The translations under genes and the position numbers were made by a program. Shown one piece after another: positions 1-7,445 of a stretch of DNA of 30,416 nt. The stretch spans positions 1 to 30,416 of the forward strand of contig JAEZZZ010000010.1 of assembly GCA_023418255.1 (NCBI GenBank). Direction: 5' to 3'. This stretch comes from Bacteroidota bacterium. Lineage in GTDB: Bacteria; Bacteroidota; Bacteroidia; Bacteroidales; Dysgonomonadaceae. The first letter of the stretch is position 1; every line of letters starts with the position of its first letter. A model generated the notes under the pieces. The model saw only the letters and a list, made by a program, of their open reading frames with translations. It had not been told where the DNA came from and searched no databases.

Positions 1-172
1 TTTATTAGGTTTTGATCAGCTATAAAGATACTGATAATCAGCTGCTTAATCATCTTTTTTATGTTAAACTATGTTATGTAAATCATTGAATTTTAATTGG
101 TTAATTGAATATTTACCGAAGTATTACTTATAGATACAAACAAATTATTATTCATCTTTAAAAAGTGATATT

Positions 173-562
173 ATGAAGGATTCAATGGTAATTATTTTTT
201 TCTTTATTGTAGTAGGATTACCTATTCTTACGGGATTAATTTTAGGAAAGAAAGATATCAGCGCAAAACATAAAGAGCGCATGGGGCTTATCAATCAAGG
301 TATCATTCCGCCCGATAGTCCTAAAAAACGCGCGAATCCCAATCGTTTTGTGGAACTTCGCAACGGCATTGTGCTCGTAAGTCTTGGTGTAAGTTTTGTG
401 GTGGGTTCTTTTCTCGAACAAATCTTGGATACAAGGTTCGCTTTTATTCCAATGGCGGCAAGCATCGTCTTTTTCCTCGGAATCGGCTTTTTAATCTATT
501 TTTTTGTTATGCAAAAAATGAAGTCACCGAACGAAAATGAATCCAACTCGATTATTGAATAA
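173..562 (+). CDS. Small membrane protein, DUF6249-like, first gene of a sigma-factor operon
   Basis: A 129-residue protein with a membrane segment at about residues 5-24, a basic cytoplasmic-looking stretch (31-60, containing KHKERMGLINQGIIPPDSP) and two more segments at about 63-81 and 90-113. The motif 'ERMGLINQGIIPP' followed by a basic loop resembles DUF6249 proteins, which in Bacteroidota often sit directly before an ECF sigma gene; this is family memory, not a search. The gene ends 21 bases before the sigma factor start, so the two are probably cotranscribed. Biochemical role unknown; a membrane-stress sensor or an accessory to the anti-sigma factor is only inference from position. A second ATG at codon 5 is possible, but the first is used because it follows the likely ribosome-binding region. 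No consensus housekeeping promoter is visible in 1-172. Confidence 0.8.
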   Translation: MKDSMVIIFFFIVVGLPILTGLILGKKDISAKHKERMGLINQGIIPPDSPKKRANPNRFVELRNGIVLVSLGVSFVVGSFLEQILDTRFAFIPMAASIVFFLGIGFLIYFFVMQKMKSPNENESNSIIE

Positions 563-583
563 CATCAATCCGAGATTTCCGCG

Positions 584-1147
584 ATGAATGAAAAACAGCG
601 TGTGCAGCAAGTGTTATCAGGCAACACTTCCGCGTTTGGCTATTTTGTCGAAACATTTCAGGACATGGCAATAACCATTGCTTATCGGATATGTGGCAAC
701 ATGCAAGACGCGGAAGATGTGGTGCAAGAAAGCTATGTGAAGGCGTTTCGTAATTTGCACAGTTTTCGTGCCGACAGCAAATTTTCGTCGTGGCTCTATC
801 GCATTGTGTACAACACCGCCGTTACGCACATGCGTACAAAAATTTGGTATTCCGAAGCCGAGCAAATCGAAAACGTGTCGTATATATCCAATACCAACAC
901 GGCAATTGATGTAGAAAACGGTGAGCAAAAAGCGATGGTAACAGCCATTTTGGACGCGATGCCATCCGGCGATGCACTGCTGCTGACACTATTTTATTTG
1001 GAAGACAATGCAATCAAGGATATTGCAAAAATTACCGGGCTGAACGACTCCAACGTGAAAGTGAAACTTTTTCGTGCGCGAAAATTATTTAAAGCGATGC
1101 TCCTCGAACGTTACGGAAAAGAAGCGACAGAATCGATAAATCAATAA
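584..1147 (+). CDS. RNA polymerase sigma factor, ECF (sigma-70) family
   Basis: A 187-residue protein with the two-domain layout of ECF sigma factors. Region 2 covers about residues 8-85, with the core-binding helix around 'AYRICGNMQDAEDVVQESYVK' and the -10-recognition part around 'FSSWLYRIVYNTAVTHMR'. Region 4 covers about 125-177, with the helix-turn-helix 'IKDIAKITGLNDSNVKVKLF' followed by a basic tail. It would direct core RNA polymerase to a small regulon and usually its own operon. The gene lies between a small membrane protein and a membrane protein with a soluble N-terminus, the normal arrangement for a sigma factor held at the membrane. The stop is 11 bases before the next ATG, so translation is probably coupled. 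The inducing signal cannot be told from sequence. Confidence 0.95.
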   Translation: MNEKQRVQQVLSGNTSAFGYFVETFQDMAITIAYRICGNMQDAEDVVQESYVKAFRNLHSFRADSKFSSWLYRIVYNTAVTHMRTKIWYSEAEQIENVSYISNTNTAIDVENGEQKAMVTAILDAMPSGDALLLTLFYLEDNAIKDIAKITGLNDSNVKVKLFRARKLFKAMLLERYGKEATESINQ

Positions 1148-1158
1148 CAAACGATACT

Positions 1159-1542
1159 ATGATACAAAAAAATAAGCAAAGAGAAGAAGAAACAATCCGC
1201 CAAATGATGCAGTCTGCCAAACGGCAAGCTCCCGAAAACTTGCAGCATCACATCATGCAGCAGATAGAAACCGAGCGTGCATTAACGCGCCGTGGCGTAT
1301 CGACACAAAAATCGCGCTCCAATAGTGTACTAAAAGACCTTGTCAGTATTTTTGGCATCATGTACGCCATATTGGCCGCAGTTATCGGCGGTGCCTTTCT
1401 GTGTAAAGGCAAAGAATTTTTGCAGTCGGAATCGTTTGTGTGGACAATTCTCCTTATTGTGTTTGTTTCCAGTCTACTTTGGCTGATAACGCAACTTGAT
1501 GGCTATTTGCAACGGAGAGGGAGTAGAAATTTCAACAAATAA
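1159..1542 (+). CDS. Probable membrane-bound anti-sigma factor
   Basis: A 127-residue protein with a charged, helical N-terminus (about residues 1-55, rich in Gln, Glu and Arg), then two hydrophobic segments at about 61-81 and 93-113 and a short basic tail. It is the third gene of the operon and begins 11 bases after the sigma factor. Position and topology fit an anti-sigma factor that binds region 2/4 of the upstream sigma factor with its cytoplasmic N-terminus. I do not see the HxxxCxxC zinc anti-sigma motif, so it would be a non-zinc type or a different partner. The call rests on context; the sequence alone says only 'small two-pass membrane protein'. Confidence 0.65.
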   Translation: MIQKNKQREEETIRQMMQSAKRQAPENLQHHIMQQIETERALTRRGVSTQKSRSNSVLKDLVSIFGIMYAILAAVIGGAFLCKGKEFLQSESFVWTILLIVFVSSLLWLITQLDGYLQRRGSRNFNK

Positions 1543-1586
1543 ATCTTCCACAAATTTATAATTACTTCAAGAACTTAAATTTAGGG

Positions 1587-1603
1587 AAAAAGAACGGCTT
1601 TTT
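1587..1603 (+). terminator. Weak possible terminator after the sigma operon
   Basis: A six-base stem (AAAAAG at 1587-1592, CTTTTT at 1598-1603) with a five-base loop runs into a further T tract. It lies 44 bases after the anti-sigma stop. The stem is almost all A-T, so its strength is doubtful. Confidence 0.3.
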
Positions 1604-1648
1604 TTTTATGTCCGAATAAAATGGATGCCGATAAACAGCACATTATAT

Positions 1649-1717
1649 AGTCGTTTCTTAAAAAGCATCTACTTCTTCTGATTATCAGATGAAATAGGTG
1701 CTTTTCAAGGAGCGACT
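1649..1717 (+). ncRNA. Long imperfect hairpin, candidate structured RNA
   Basis: The sequence folds back on itself over its full 69 bases. The outer arm AGTCG (1649-1653) pairs with CGACT (1713-1717), the middle AAAAGCA (1661-1667) with TGCTTTT (1699-1705), and the tip TCTGA with TCAGA around 1677-1689. I count only three true mismatches (1660/1706, 1672/1694, 1676/1690). Three further non-Watson-Crick positions (1654/1712, 1656/1710, 1668/1698) are U.G pairs if the + strand is transcribed but A.C mismatches on the other strand. The hairpin ends 69 bases before the pyrK -7 box, so it is not part of the predicted pyrK leader. It may be a small RNA, a processed 3' end of the sigma operon, or a miniature inverted-repeat element. 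Confidence 0.45.
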
Positions 1718-1786
1718 ACCTATCTGCGTTATCTGAGGCTTTGTAAATTAAATGAATTGTTTTATTACATTTCAAAAGGGTTTTTG

Positions 1787-1794
1787 TACATTTG
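1787..1794 (+). promoter_or_regulatory. -7 box for pyrK-pyrD
   Basis: TACATTTG matches the Bacteroidota -7 consensus TAnnTTTG and lies 37 bases before the pyrK start codon. No good TTTG is found at the expected -33 position, only TTTA at 1761-1764 with a 22-base spacer. Confidence 0.55.
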
Positions 1795-1831
1795 CATAAC
1801 CATTACATGATTTATTTATTAACGGCATTGA

Positions 1832-2611
1832 ATGAAAAGAATTCTTGATTTCGTTGTTCAGTCGAACGAGCGGTTGAATCATAAAAATCATTTACTTAAA
1901 GTTTCACCGGCAACCTCACAAAAACTCCCTGCGATGAATCCGGGACAGTTTGTGCAGATTCTGGTTGAAAAAAACGATACTGTTTTCTTACGAAGACCCA
2001 TTTCCATCAATTTTGTCGATGAAAAGCAAAATGAACTGTGGCTGCTTGTTCAACGTGTGGGTGAAGGTACTGATCAGATTTGTTCTACGCAACCTAATGA
2101 GCGTCTGAATATTATCTTTCCATTGGGAAACTCGTTTTCAATACCGACCGACAAAACTGCAAAAACACTACTCATTGGAGGTGGTGTAGGGATAGCGCCG
2201 ATGCTTATGTTGGGAAAAGTTCTTAAATCGAAAGGGTTTATACCTAATTTTTTACTTGGTGGAGCCGCTGAAAAGGATTTGTTACAATTGGAGCAATTTG
2301 AGAAATATGGCGTCGTTCATTGCACAACCGAAGATGGCAGCAAAGGCGAAAAAGGGTTTGTTACCGATCATTCCATTCTCCAAAAAGAGCGATTTGACAT
2401 TATCTACACATGCGGCCCAAAACCCATGATGGTGGCGGTTGCAAACTATGCTCGTAAAAAAGATGTTGAGTGTGAAGTTTCGTTGGAAAATCTTATGGCT
2501 TGCGGTTTTGGCGCATGTTTATGCTGTGTCGAAAAAACCAAAAGAGGCAATCTGTGTGCTTGCACCGAAGGACCTGTTTTCAATATAAATGAACTGATAT
2601 GGATCGATTAA
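1832..2611 (+). CDS. pyrK: Dihydroorotate dehydrogenase electron transfer subunit
   Basis: A 259-residue FAD/[2Fe-2S] protein that passes electrons from dihydroorotate oxidation in PyrD to NAD+ in de novo pyrimidine synthesis. The N-terminal ferredoxin-reductase barrel carries 'FLRRPISI' (FAD site, about residues 51-58); the nucleotide domain contains 'LLIGGGVGIAPM' (about 112-123). The C-terminal iron-sulfur site is visible as Cys224, Cys229, Cys232 and a fourth ligand at Cys242 or Cys244. Cys231 is an additional cysteine next to the cluster, where I would expect glycine. The gene overlaps pyrD by 13 bases, which ensures equimolar subunits. Other pyr genes are not present in the window. Confidence 0.95.
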   Translation: MKRILDFVVQSNERLNHKNHLLKVSPATSQKLPAMNPGQFVQILVEKNDTVFLRRPISINFVDEKQNELWLLVQRVGEGTDQICSTQPNERLNIIFPLGNSFSIPTDKTAKTLLIGGGVGIAPMLMLGKVLKSKGFIPNFLLGGAAEKDLLQLEQFEKYGVVHCTTEDGSKGEKGFVTDHSILQKERFDIIYTCGPKPMMVAVANYARKKDVECEVSLENLMACGFGACLCCVEKTKRGNLCACTEGPVFNINELIWID

Positions 2612-3510
2612 ATGTAAAAATTGGAAATCTTACGTTCAAGAATCCGGTAATGACGGCTTCCGGCACTTTTGGATATGGAACTGAATATCAAGATTTCATT
2701 GATATCAATCAGTTAGGAGGCATCGTAGTGAAAGGCACAACCTATATGCCTCGCGAAGGCAACGATTATCCGCGCATGGCGGAAACGCCATCGGGAATGC
2801 TTAATGCTGTGGGATTGCAAAATAAAGGTGTGGATTATTTCATACAACACATCTACCCGGAAATAAAATCGCTTGACACACATATTGTTGTGAATGTAAA
2901 TGGCTCTACTATTGAAGATTATGTGAAATGCACCGAAAAACTTGTAGATTTAGACAAAATTCCCGCCATTGAGCTTAATATTTCTTGTCCCAATGTGAAA
3001 GAGGGAGGAATGGCGTTTGGAACTTCGTGTCTTTCGGCGGCAAAAGTAACCAAAGCTGTTCGCAATGTTTATCCAAAACCACTGATTGTCAAATTATCGC
3101 CAAATGTTACCGACATTACGGAAATTGCACGAGCTGTTGAAGCGGAAGGTGCCGATGCCGTATCGTTAGTGAACACCTTTTTGGGAATGGCGATTGACGC
3201 GCAAACCCGAAAACCAAAGCTGTCCACCGTCACCGGAGGACTTTCAGGACCTTGTATAAAGCCGATTGCGCTGCGCATGGTGTGGCAAGTGTACAATACC
3301 GTCAATGTCCCTGTTATTGGCATGGGAGGTATCTCAAATGGCGAGGACGCTATTGAGTTTATGCTTGCCGGAGCATCTGCAATTCAAGTGGGAACCTATA
3401 ATTTTATCGACCCTACCGTTTCCGTGAAAATAATTGAAGAAATGGAACAATACCTTGAAAAACATCATCTCGATTCAATTGCGCAATTGATAGGAAAACT
3501 TATAGTTTGA
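2599..3510 (+). CDS. pyrD: Dihydroorotate dehydrogenase, class 1B catalytic subunit
   Basis: A 303-residue FMN enzyme that oxidises dihydroorotate to orotate, the fourth step of UMP synthesis. Family features are 'NPVMTASGTFGYG' near the N-terminus, 'LNAVGLQNKG' (69-77), the catalytic loop 'NISCPNVKEGG' with Cys130 as base (class 1 uses Cys where class 2 uses Ser), 'IVKLSPNVTDI' and the phosphate-binding 'GMGGISNGEDA' and 'GASAIQVGT'. The pairing with the overlapping PyrK marks it as the NAD-dependent 1B heterotetramer type. Length is normal. The start codon lies inside the pyrK 3' end, and no other start fits. Confidence 0.97.
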   Translation: MDRLNVKIGNLTFKNPVMTASGTFGYGTEYQDFIDINQLGGIVVKGTTYMPREGNDYPRMAETPSGMLNAVGLQNKGVDYFIQHIYPEIKSLDTHIVVNVNGSTIEDYVKCTEKLVDLDKIPAIELNISCPNVKEGGMAFGTSCLSAAKVTKAVRNVYPKPLIVKLSPNVTDITEIARAVEAEGADAVSLVNTFLGMAIDAQTRKPKLSTVTGGLSGPCIKPIALRMVWQVYNTVNVPVIGMGGISNGEDAIEFMLAGASAIQVGTYNFIDPTVSVKIIEEMEQYLEKHHLDSIAQLIGKLIV

Positions 3511-3541
3511 TGTCGTTTTGTTTATTTAAGCACTCTTGTTG

Positions 3542-3560
3542 TTATCAAATTATTTGATAA
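3542..3560. promoter_or_regulatory. Perfect 19-bp palindrome over the asnA promoter, candidate operator
   Basis: TTATCAAAT (3542-3550), one central T, then ATTTGATAA (3552-3560) form a perfect inverted repeat. Its right arm covers the -33 TTTG at 3553-3556 of the asnA promoter. A dimeric regulator bound here would be expected to block RNA polymerase. No T run follows, so it is unlikely to be a pyrD terminator. Confidence 0.55.
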
Positions 3561-3583
3561 GATTGGTAAAAAGATTACCTTTG
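3553..3583 (+). promoter_or_regulatory. asnA promoter, Bacteroidota type
   Basis: TTTG at 3553-3556, a 19-base spacer and TACCTTTG at 3576-3583 match the Bacteroidota consensus fully. Transcription should begin around 3589-3591, which rules out the upstream GTG at 3583 as the asnA start and supports the ATG at 3622. Confidence 0.75.
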
Positions 3584-3621
3584 TGCGTTTGAAAACTAAA
3601 AAACGTATAAAAAATCTTTTT

Positions 3622-4659
3622 ATGTCTCGTTTGATTATTCCTCATGGATACAAGCCCTTACTTAATCTTTCCGAAACCGAACGCGGAATCAAATGCATTA
3701 AAGATTCCTTTCAGCAAAATTTGGCATCTGAGTTGCGACTTAGACGCGTTACAGCACCGTTGTTTGTCGAAAAAGGTGTCGGTATCAACGACGATTTAAA
3801 TGGTGAAGAGTGCCCCGTCAGCTTTCGCATCAAAGACATGGATGGAGTAGAGGCTGAAATTGTGCACTCGTTGGCAAAGTGGAAACGCATGGTCCTTGCA
3901 GATTACAATATAAAAAATGGCTATGGAATTTATACCGATATGAATGCCATTCGCGCCGATGAAGAGTTGGATAATTTGCATTCTCTTTATGTCGATCAGT
4001 GGGATTGGGAAATGGTTATCGGTGAAAAGGATAGAACCATAGGTTTTCTGAAATCGCTTGTCGAAAGAATATACAGTGCGATGCTACGTACTGAATATTT
4101 AATATCAGAGGCATTTCCTATCATAAAGCCTGAGTTGCCAAGCACGATCACTTTTGTTCAATCCGAAGAACTGTTAAGAAAATATCCCAATCTTTCACCA
4201 AAAAAGCGTGAAGATGCCATAACCAAAGAGTATAGAGCTGTTTTTGTTATGGGAATTGGCGGCACGTTATCGAATGGCGAGCCTCATGATGGACGCGCGC
4301 CTGACTACGACGATTGGACAACGCCAAACGAAGAGGGATTCTATGGTTTAAACGGAGATTTATTGATTTGGAATCCGGTGCTGCATTGTGCCATGGAGCT
4401 TTCGTCCATGGGAATTAGGGTGGATAAAACGGCGCTTCGGAAGCAATTGAAAATAAGAGGGATGCAAGAGCGCTTGCAACTCTATTTTCATCAACGAATT
4501 ATAAATAACGAGCTACCTCTTTCTATTGGTGGCGGAATCGGACAATCGCGCCTCTGCATGTACTATTTGCGTAAGGCGCATGTTGGTGAAATTCAATCGA
4601 GTATATGGCCTAAGGCGATGCGTGAAAAAGCAAAACTGAATAATATTCCTTTGATATAG
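3622..4659 (+). CDS. asnA: Aspartate--ammonia ligase (ammonia-dependent asparagine synthetase)
   Basis: A 345-residue enzyme that makes asparagine from aspartate, ATP and ammonia. It has the class II tRNA-synthetase-like fold of AsnA: 'EIVHSLAKWKRM', 'GIYTDMNAIRADE', 'YVDQWDWE', 'GRAPDYDDW', 'GLNGDLLIWNP', 'ELSSMGIRVDK' and the C-terminal 'SIGGGIGQSRLCM'. The reading frame extends back to a GTG at 3583, but that overlaps the -7 box; the ATG at 3622 gives 'MSRLIIPHGYKPLLNL', which matches my memory of Bacteroides AsnA starts. Slightly longer than the E. coli enzyme (330), as is usual in Bacteroidota. It is monocistronic with its own promoter and a palindrome that suggests repression, perhaps by nitrogen or asparagine status (inference). 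Confidence 0.96.
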   Translation: MSRLIIPHGYKPLLNLSETERGIKCIKDSFQQNLASELRLRRVTAPLFVEKGVGINDDLNGEECPVSFRIKDMDGVEAEIVHSLAKWKRMVLADYNIKNGYGIYTDMNAIRADEELDNLHSLYVDQWDWEMVIGEKDRTIGFLKSLVERIYSAMLRTEYLISEAFPIIKPELPSTITFVQSEELLRKYPNLSPKKREDAITKEYRAVFVMGIGGTLSNGEPHDGRAPDYDDWTTPNEEGFYGLNGDLLIWNPVLHCAMELSSMGIRVDKTALRKQLKIRGMQERLQLYFHQRIINNELPLSIGGGIGQSRLCMYYLRKAHVGEIQSSIWPKAMREKAKLNNIPLI

Positions 4660-4776
4660 CATGGGCACAAAACAAATTTTATACATCTAATACAGTTTTG
4701 AACTCTTGATATAAATAAGACCATTGATTAATTTAAAGCAGTAGAATGAATTTATGCGAGTTTCAGAAAAAACGTG

Positions 4777-4784
4777 TAAATTTG
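4777..4784 (+). promoter_or_regulatory. -7 box for ung
   Basis: TAAATTTG fits TAnnTTTG and lies 29 bases before the ung ATG. The -33 match is poor (TTTA at 4751-4754, spacer 22). Confidence 0.5.
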
Positions 4785-4813
4785 TATTCTTAACCTCTTG
4801 AATCATAAAAAAT

Positions 4814-5476
4814 ATGGATGTGAAAATAGAAGAAAGTTGGAAAAAACGGCTTCAACCTGAATTTGAAAAGCCCTATTTTAAAACCCTTACCGAATTTGTA
4901 CGAAACGAATATCGAACTAAAACCATTTATCCTCCTGGACGATTGATTTTCAATGCTTTTGACAGCTGTCCATTTGATGATGTAAAAGTGGTAATCGTGG
5001 GTCAAGATCCGTATCATGAACCGGGACAGGCCCATGGTTTGTGCTTTTCGGTGAATGATGGAGTAGCGATTCCACCTTCGCTCGTCAATATTTATAAAGA
5101 GATTCAAAACGACCTTGGAAAACCGTTTCCCACATCCGGAAATCTTGAACGGTGGAGCAGGCAAGGAGTCCTTTTATTGAATGCCACACTTACCGTTCAA
5201 GCACATCGAGCCGGCTCACATCAGCATAAAGGATGGGAAGAATTTACCGATGCAGCCATTCGATTGCTCGCCAACGAGCGCGACCACCTTGTGTTTATGT
5301 TGTGGGGAGCATATGCACAACGGAAAGGCGCCAATATTGATGCGAATAGGCATCTTGTACTGAAATCAGTACACCCTTCACCATTATCGGCTCATCGTGG
5401 GTTCTTTGATAATAAGCATTTTAGTCGCGCAAATGATTATTTGGCACGTTTTGGCATGAATGCAATCGATTGGTAG
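4814..5476 (+). CDS. ung: Uracil-DNA glycosylase, family 1
   Basis: A 220-residue base-excision repair enzyme that removes uracil from DNA. The water-activating loop 'GQDPYHEPGQAHGLCFSV' begins at residue 63 with catalytic Asp65, 'LLLNATLTV' carries the uracil-binding Asn, and the DNA-intercalation loop 'HPSPLSAHRGF' starts with His187. These define family 1 (Ung) rather than families 4-6. Length is normal. It stands alone between asnA and the oppositely oriented sufB. Confidence 0.97.
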   Translation: MDVKIEESWKKRLQPEFEKPYFKTLTEFVRNEYRTKTIYPPGRLIFNAFDSCPFDDVKVVIVGQDPYHEPGQAHGLCFSVNDGVAIPPSLVNIYKEIQNDLGKPFPTSGNLERWSRQGVLLLNATLTVQAHRAGSHQHKGWEEFTDAAIRLLANERDHLVFMLWGAYAQRKGANIDANRHLVLKSVHPSPLSAHRGFFDNKHFSRANDYLARFGMNAIDW

Positions 5477-5776
5477 GAAATAATATCTGTTTTTTTTCGA
5501 AACTCACTCTTAATTGTGCTATAAAAGACGAAATTGTGCTATTCCAAAAAGTAATTTCTAATCTAATTTTAGGGCAAAGCAGTCATTATAAAGTTGCTTG
5601 TTCAAAAAGAGTTTACAGAAAAAATCTATCTTTAACATGCATTTAAACGTTTGAAAATAGATTTTTTTCTTCCTAAATGAAAATATAATCTTGTTTATCT
5701 CAACAGTTCAAAGTGAGGATTAAATATTAGATGTTAATTCCCTCGTATAATTAAAATATATTTTGATGATTGGTTA
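5477..5776. other. Convergent gap between ung and sufB with short repeats
   Basis: No gene is visible. AATTGTGCTAT occurs twice (5512-5522 and 5532-5542), a 20-bp period. An inverted repeat follows, AAAAAATCTAT (5619-5629) and ATAGATTTTTT (5657-5667), with a 27-base loop; on + it ends in a T tract and on - the complementary A tract does the same, so it could be a weak two-way terminator for ung and sufB. The stem has almost no G-C pairs. Confidence 0.35.
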
Positions 5777-7231
5777 TCATCCCACACTTCCTTCAAGGCT
5801 TATTTGTAGAAGTTTCTGTGCTTCAACGGCAAATTCCATTGGAAGTTTGTTTACAACCTCTTTTACATATCCATTTACAATTAGTCCGATAGCTTCCTCT
5901 TCACCCAATCCTCGTTGATTGCAATAAAATATTTGATCTTCACTAATCTTAGAGGTTGTGGCTTCGTGTTCCAAAACAGCCGTTGGATTTTGGATATCGG
6001 TGTAGGGAAACGTGTGCGCGCCGCAATAATCGGTTAGTAACAAACTGTCACATTGCGAGTGATTACGGGCATTTTCTGCTTTTTTTGCAATCTTTACCAA
6101 GCCTCGATAGCTGTTTTGGCTGCTTCCGGCAGATATTCCTTTCGAAACGATACGGCTGCGCGTATTTTTTCCGAGATGAATCATCTTGGTTCCTGTATCT
6201 GCCTGTTGAAAGTTGTTGGTCACGGCAACCGAATAAAACTCGCCAACTGAATTGTCGCCGGCAAGAATACAGGATGGATATTTCCATGTGATGGCAGAGC
6301 CTGTTTCGACTTGCGTCCACGAAATTTTAGAGTTGTTTCCCTTGCATATACCACGTTTGGTAACAAAATTATAAACGCCCCCTTTGCCGTCCTTATCACC
6401 CGGATACCAATTTTGCACTGTTGAGTATTTTACTTCGGCATTTTCATGAACAATAATCTCGACGATGGCGGCATGAAGCTGATTCTCATCACGCATGGGC
6501 GCCGTGCATCCTTCCAGATAACTTACATACGCGTCGTCGTCCGCCACAATCAAAGTGCGTTCAAATTGTCCCGTATTTGCGGCATTGATGCGGAAATAGG
6601 TGGACAATTCCATCGGGCAGCGAACGCCTTTGGGAATATAGACAAATGAACCGTCGCTAAATACAGCGGAATTGAGTGCTGCATAAAAGTTATCTTTATA
6701 AGGAACGACCGTTGCCAAATATTTTTTCACTAAATCGGGATGATGCTCAACCGCTTCGCTGAATGAACAAAAGATGATTCCTTTTTCTGCCAACGCTTCC
6801 TTAAATGTGGTTTTTACTGAAACACTGTCCATTACGGCATCTACTGCCACGCCGGTGAGTTGTTTTTGTTCTTCTAATGGAATTCCCAATCGCTCAAATG
6901 TTTTTAGCAATTCGGGATCCACTTCGTCCAACGATTTTGGACCTGCTTTTTTATTGCGTGGGTCGGCATAATAGATGATGTCTTGAAAATCGATGGGGGG
7001 GATGTTAAGATGTGCCCAATCCGGCTGTTTCATCGTAAGCCAATGGCGATATGCATCCAAGCGGAATTGCAACAACCACTCGGGTTCATTCTTTTTAGAT
7101 GAAATTAATCGGATGATATTTTCATTCAGCCCTTTTTCTATAAACTCGGTTTCTACATCAGTCGTAAATCCAAATTTATAATCGCTGGTGGTCAGTTCAT
7201 TTAATATTTTATCTTGATCTGTTTCTTGCAT
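5777..7231 (-). CDS. sufB: Fe-S cluster assembly scaffold protein SufB
   Basis: A 484-residue core subunit of the SufBCD scaffold, on which [4Fe-4S] clusters are built before transfer to client proteins. The C-terminal beta-helix domain is clear: 'GVRCPMELSTYFRINA', 'YLEGCTAPM', 'RGICKGNNSKISWTQVETG', 'NHSQCDSLLL' and 'VLEHEATTSKI'. Cys394 and Glu421-His422-Glu423 correspond to the E. coli residues needed for sulfur transfer and cluster assembly (Cys405 region and the His433/Glu434 region), by alignment from memory. Normally sufB heads a sufBCDS operon. Here the next gene downstream is ung on the opposite strand, so sufC, sufD and sufS must be elsewhere. The stop is in the convergent gap. sufE occurs at 26918-27352. 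Confidence 0.96.
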   Translation of the reverse strand: MQETDQDKILNELTTSDYKFGFTTDVETEFIEKGLNENIIRLISSKKNEPEWLLQFRLDAYRHWLTMKQPDWAHLNIPPIDFQDIIYYADPRNKKAGPKSLDEVDPELLKTFERLGIPLEEQKQLTGVAVDAVMDSVSVKTTFKEALAEKGIIFCSFSEAVEHHPDLVKKYLATVVPYKDNFYAALNSAVFSDGSFVYIPKGVRCPMELSTYFRINAANTGQFERTLIVADDDAYVSYLEGCTAPMRDENQLHAAIVEIIVHENAEVKYSTVQNWYPGDKDGKGGVYNFVTKRGICKGNNSKISWTQVETGSAITWKYPSCILAGDNSVGEFYSVAVTNNFQQADTGTKMIHLGKNTRSRIVSKGISAGSSQNSYRGLVKIAKKAENARNHSQCDSLLLTDYCGAHTFPYTDIQNPTAVLEHEATTSKISEDQIFYCNQRGLGEEEAIGLIVNGYVKEVVNKLPMEFAVEAQKLLQISLEGSVG

Positions 7232-7253
7232 TATCTTTTATATTGAAAGGGAT

Positions 7254-7285
7254 ATCGCAACATAATGGCGATTCGCTGTTGTGAT
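7254..7285 (-). promoter_or_regulatory. Hairpin in the sufB upstream region
   Basis: ATCGCAACA (7254-7262) pairs with TGTTGTGAT (7277-7285) with one G-T pair, and the interior contains GCG-ATT-CGC (7268-7276). It lies 23 bases before the sufB start. It could be a leader RNA structure or a binding site controlling sufB. No consensus promoter is found on this strand between 7290 and 7445. Confidence 0.35.
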
Positions 7286-7445
7286 GTTATATTCTTATAT
7301 TGTTTGTTTTTAACAATTGAAATTAAGTTTTTGTTTTAGCTAGTTGGATGAAATCAAGAATCAACAGATATCTTAGTATATATAAAAAAATCCCTCCTCT
7401 ATATTTACATGTATTGTGAAAAAATAGATGAAGCTAAAAAACTAC

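Noticed and set aside
32..42. CTGATAATCAG near the left edge, the reverse complement of the tip of the 69-nt hairpin (1679-1689)
   Set aside because: The match does not extend beyond the near-palindromic 11-mer, so chance is sufficient.
3583..3621. GTG at 3583 as asnA start
   Set aside because: It overlaps the -7 box and precedes the expected transcription start; the ATG at 3622 fits the family start.
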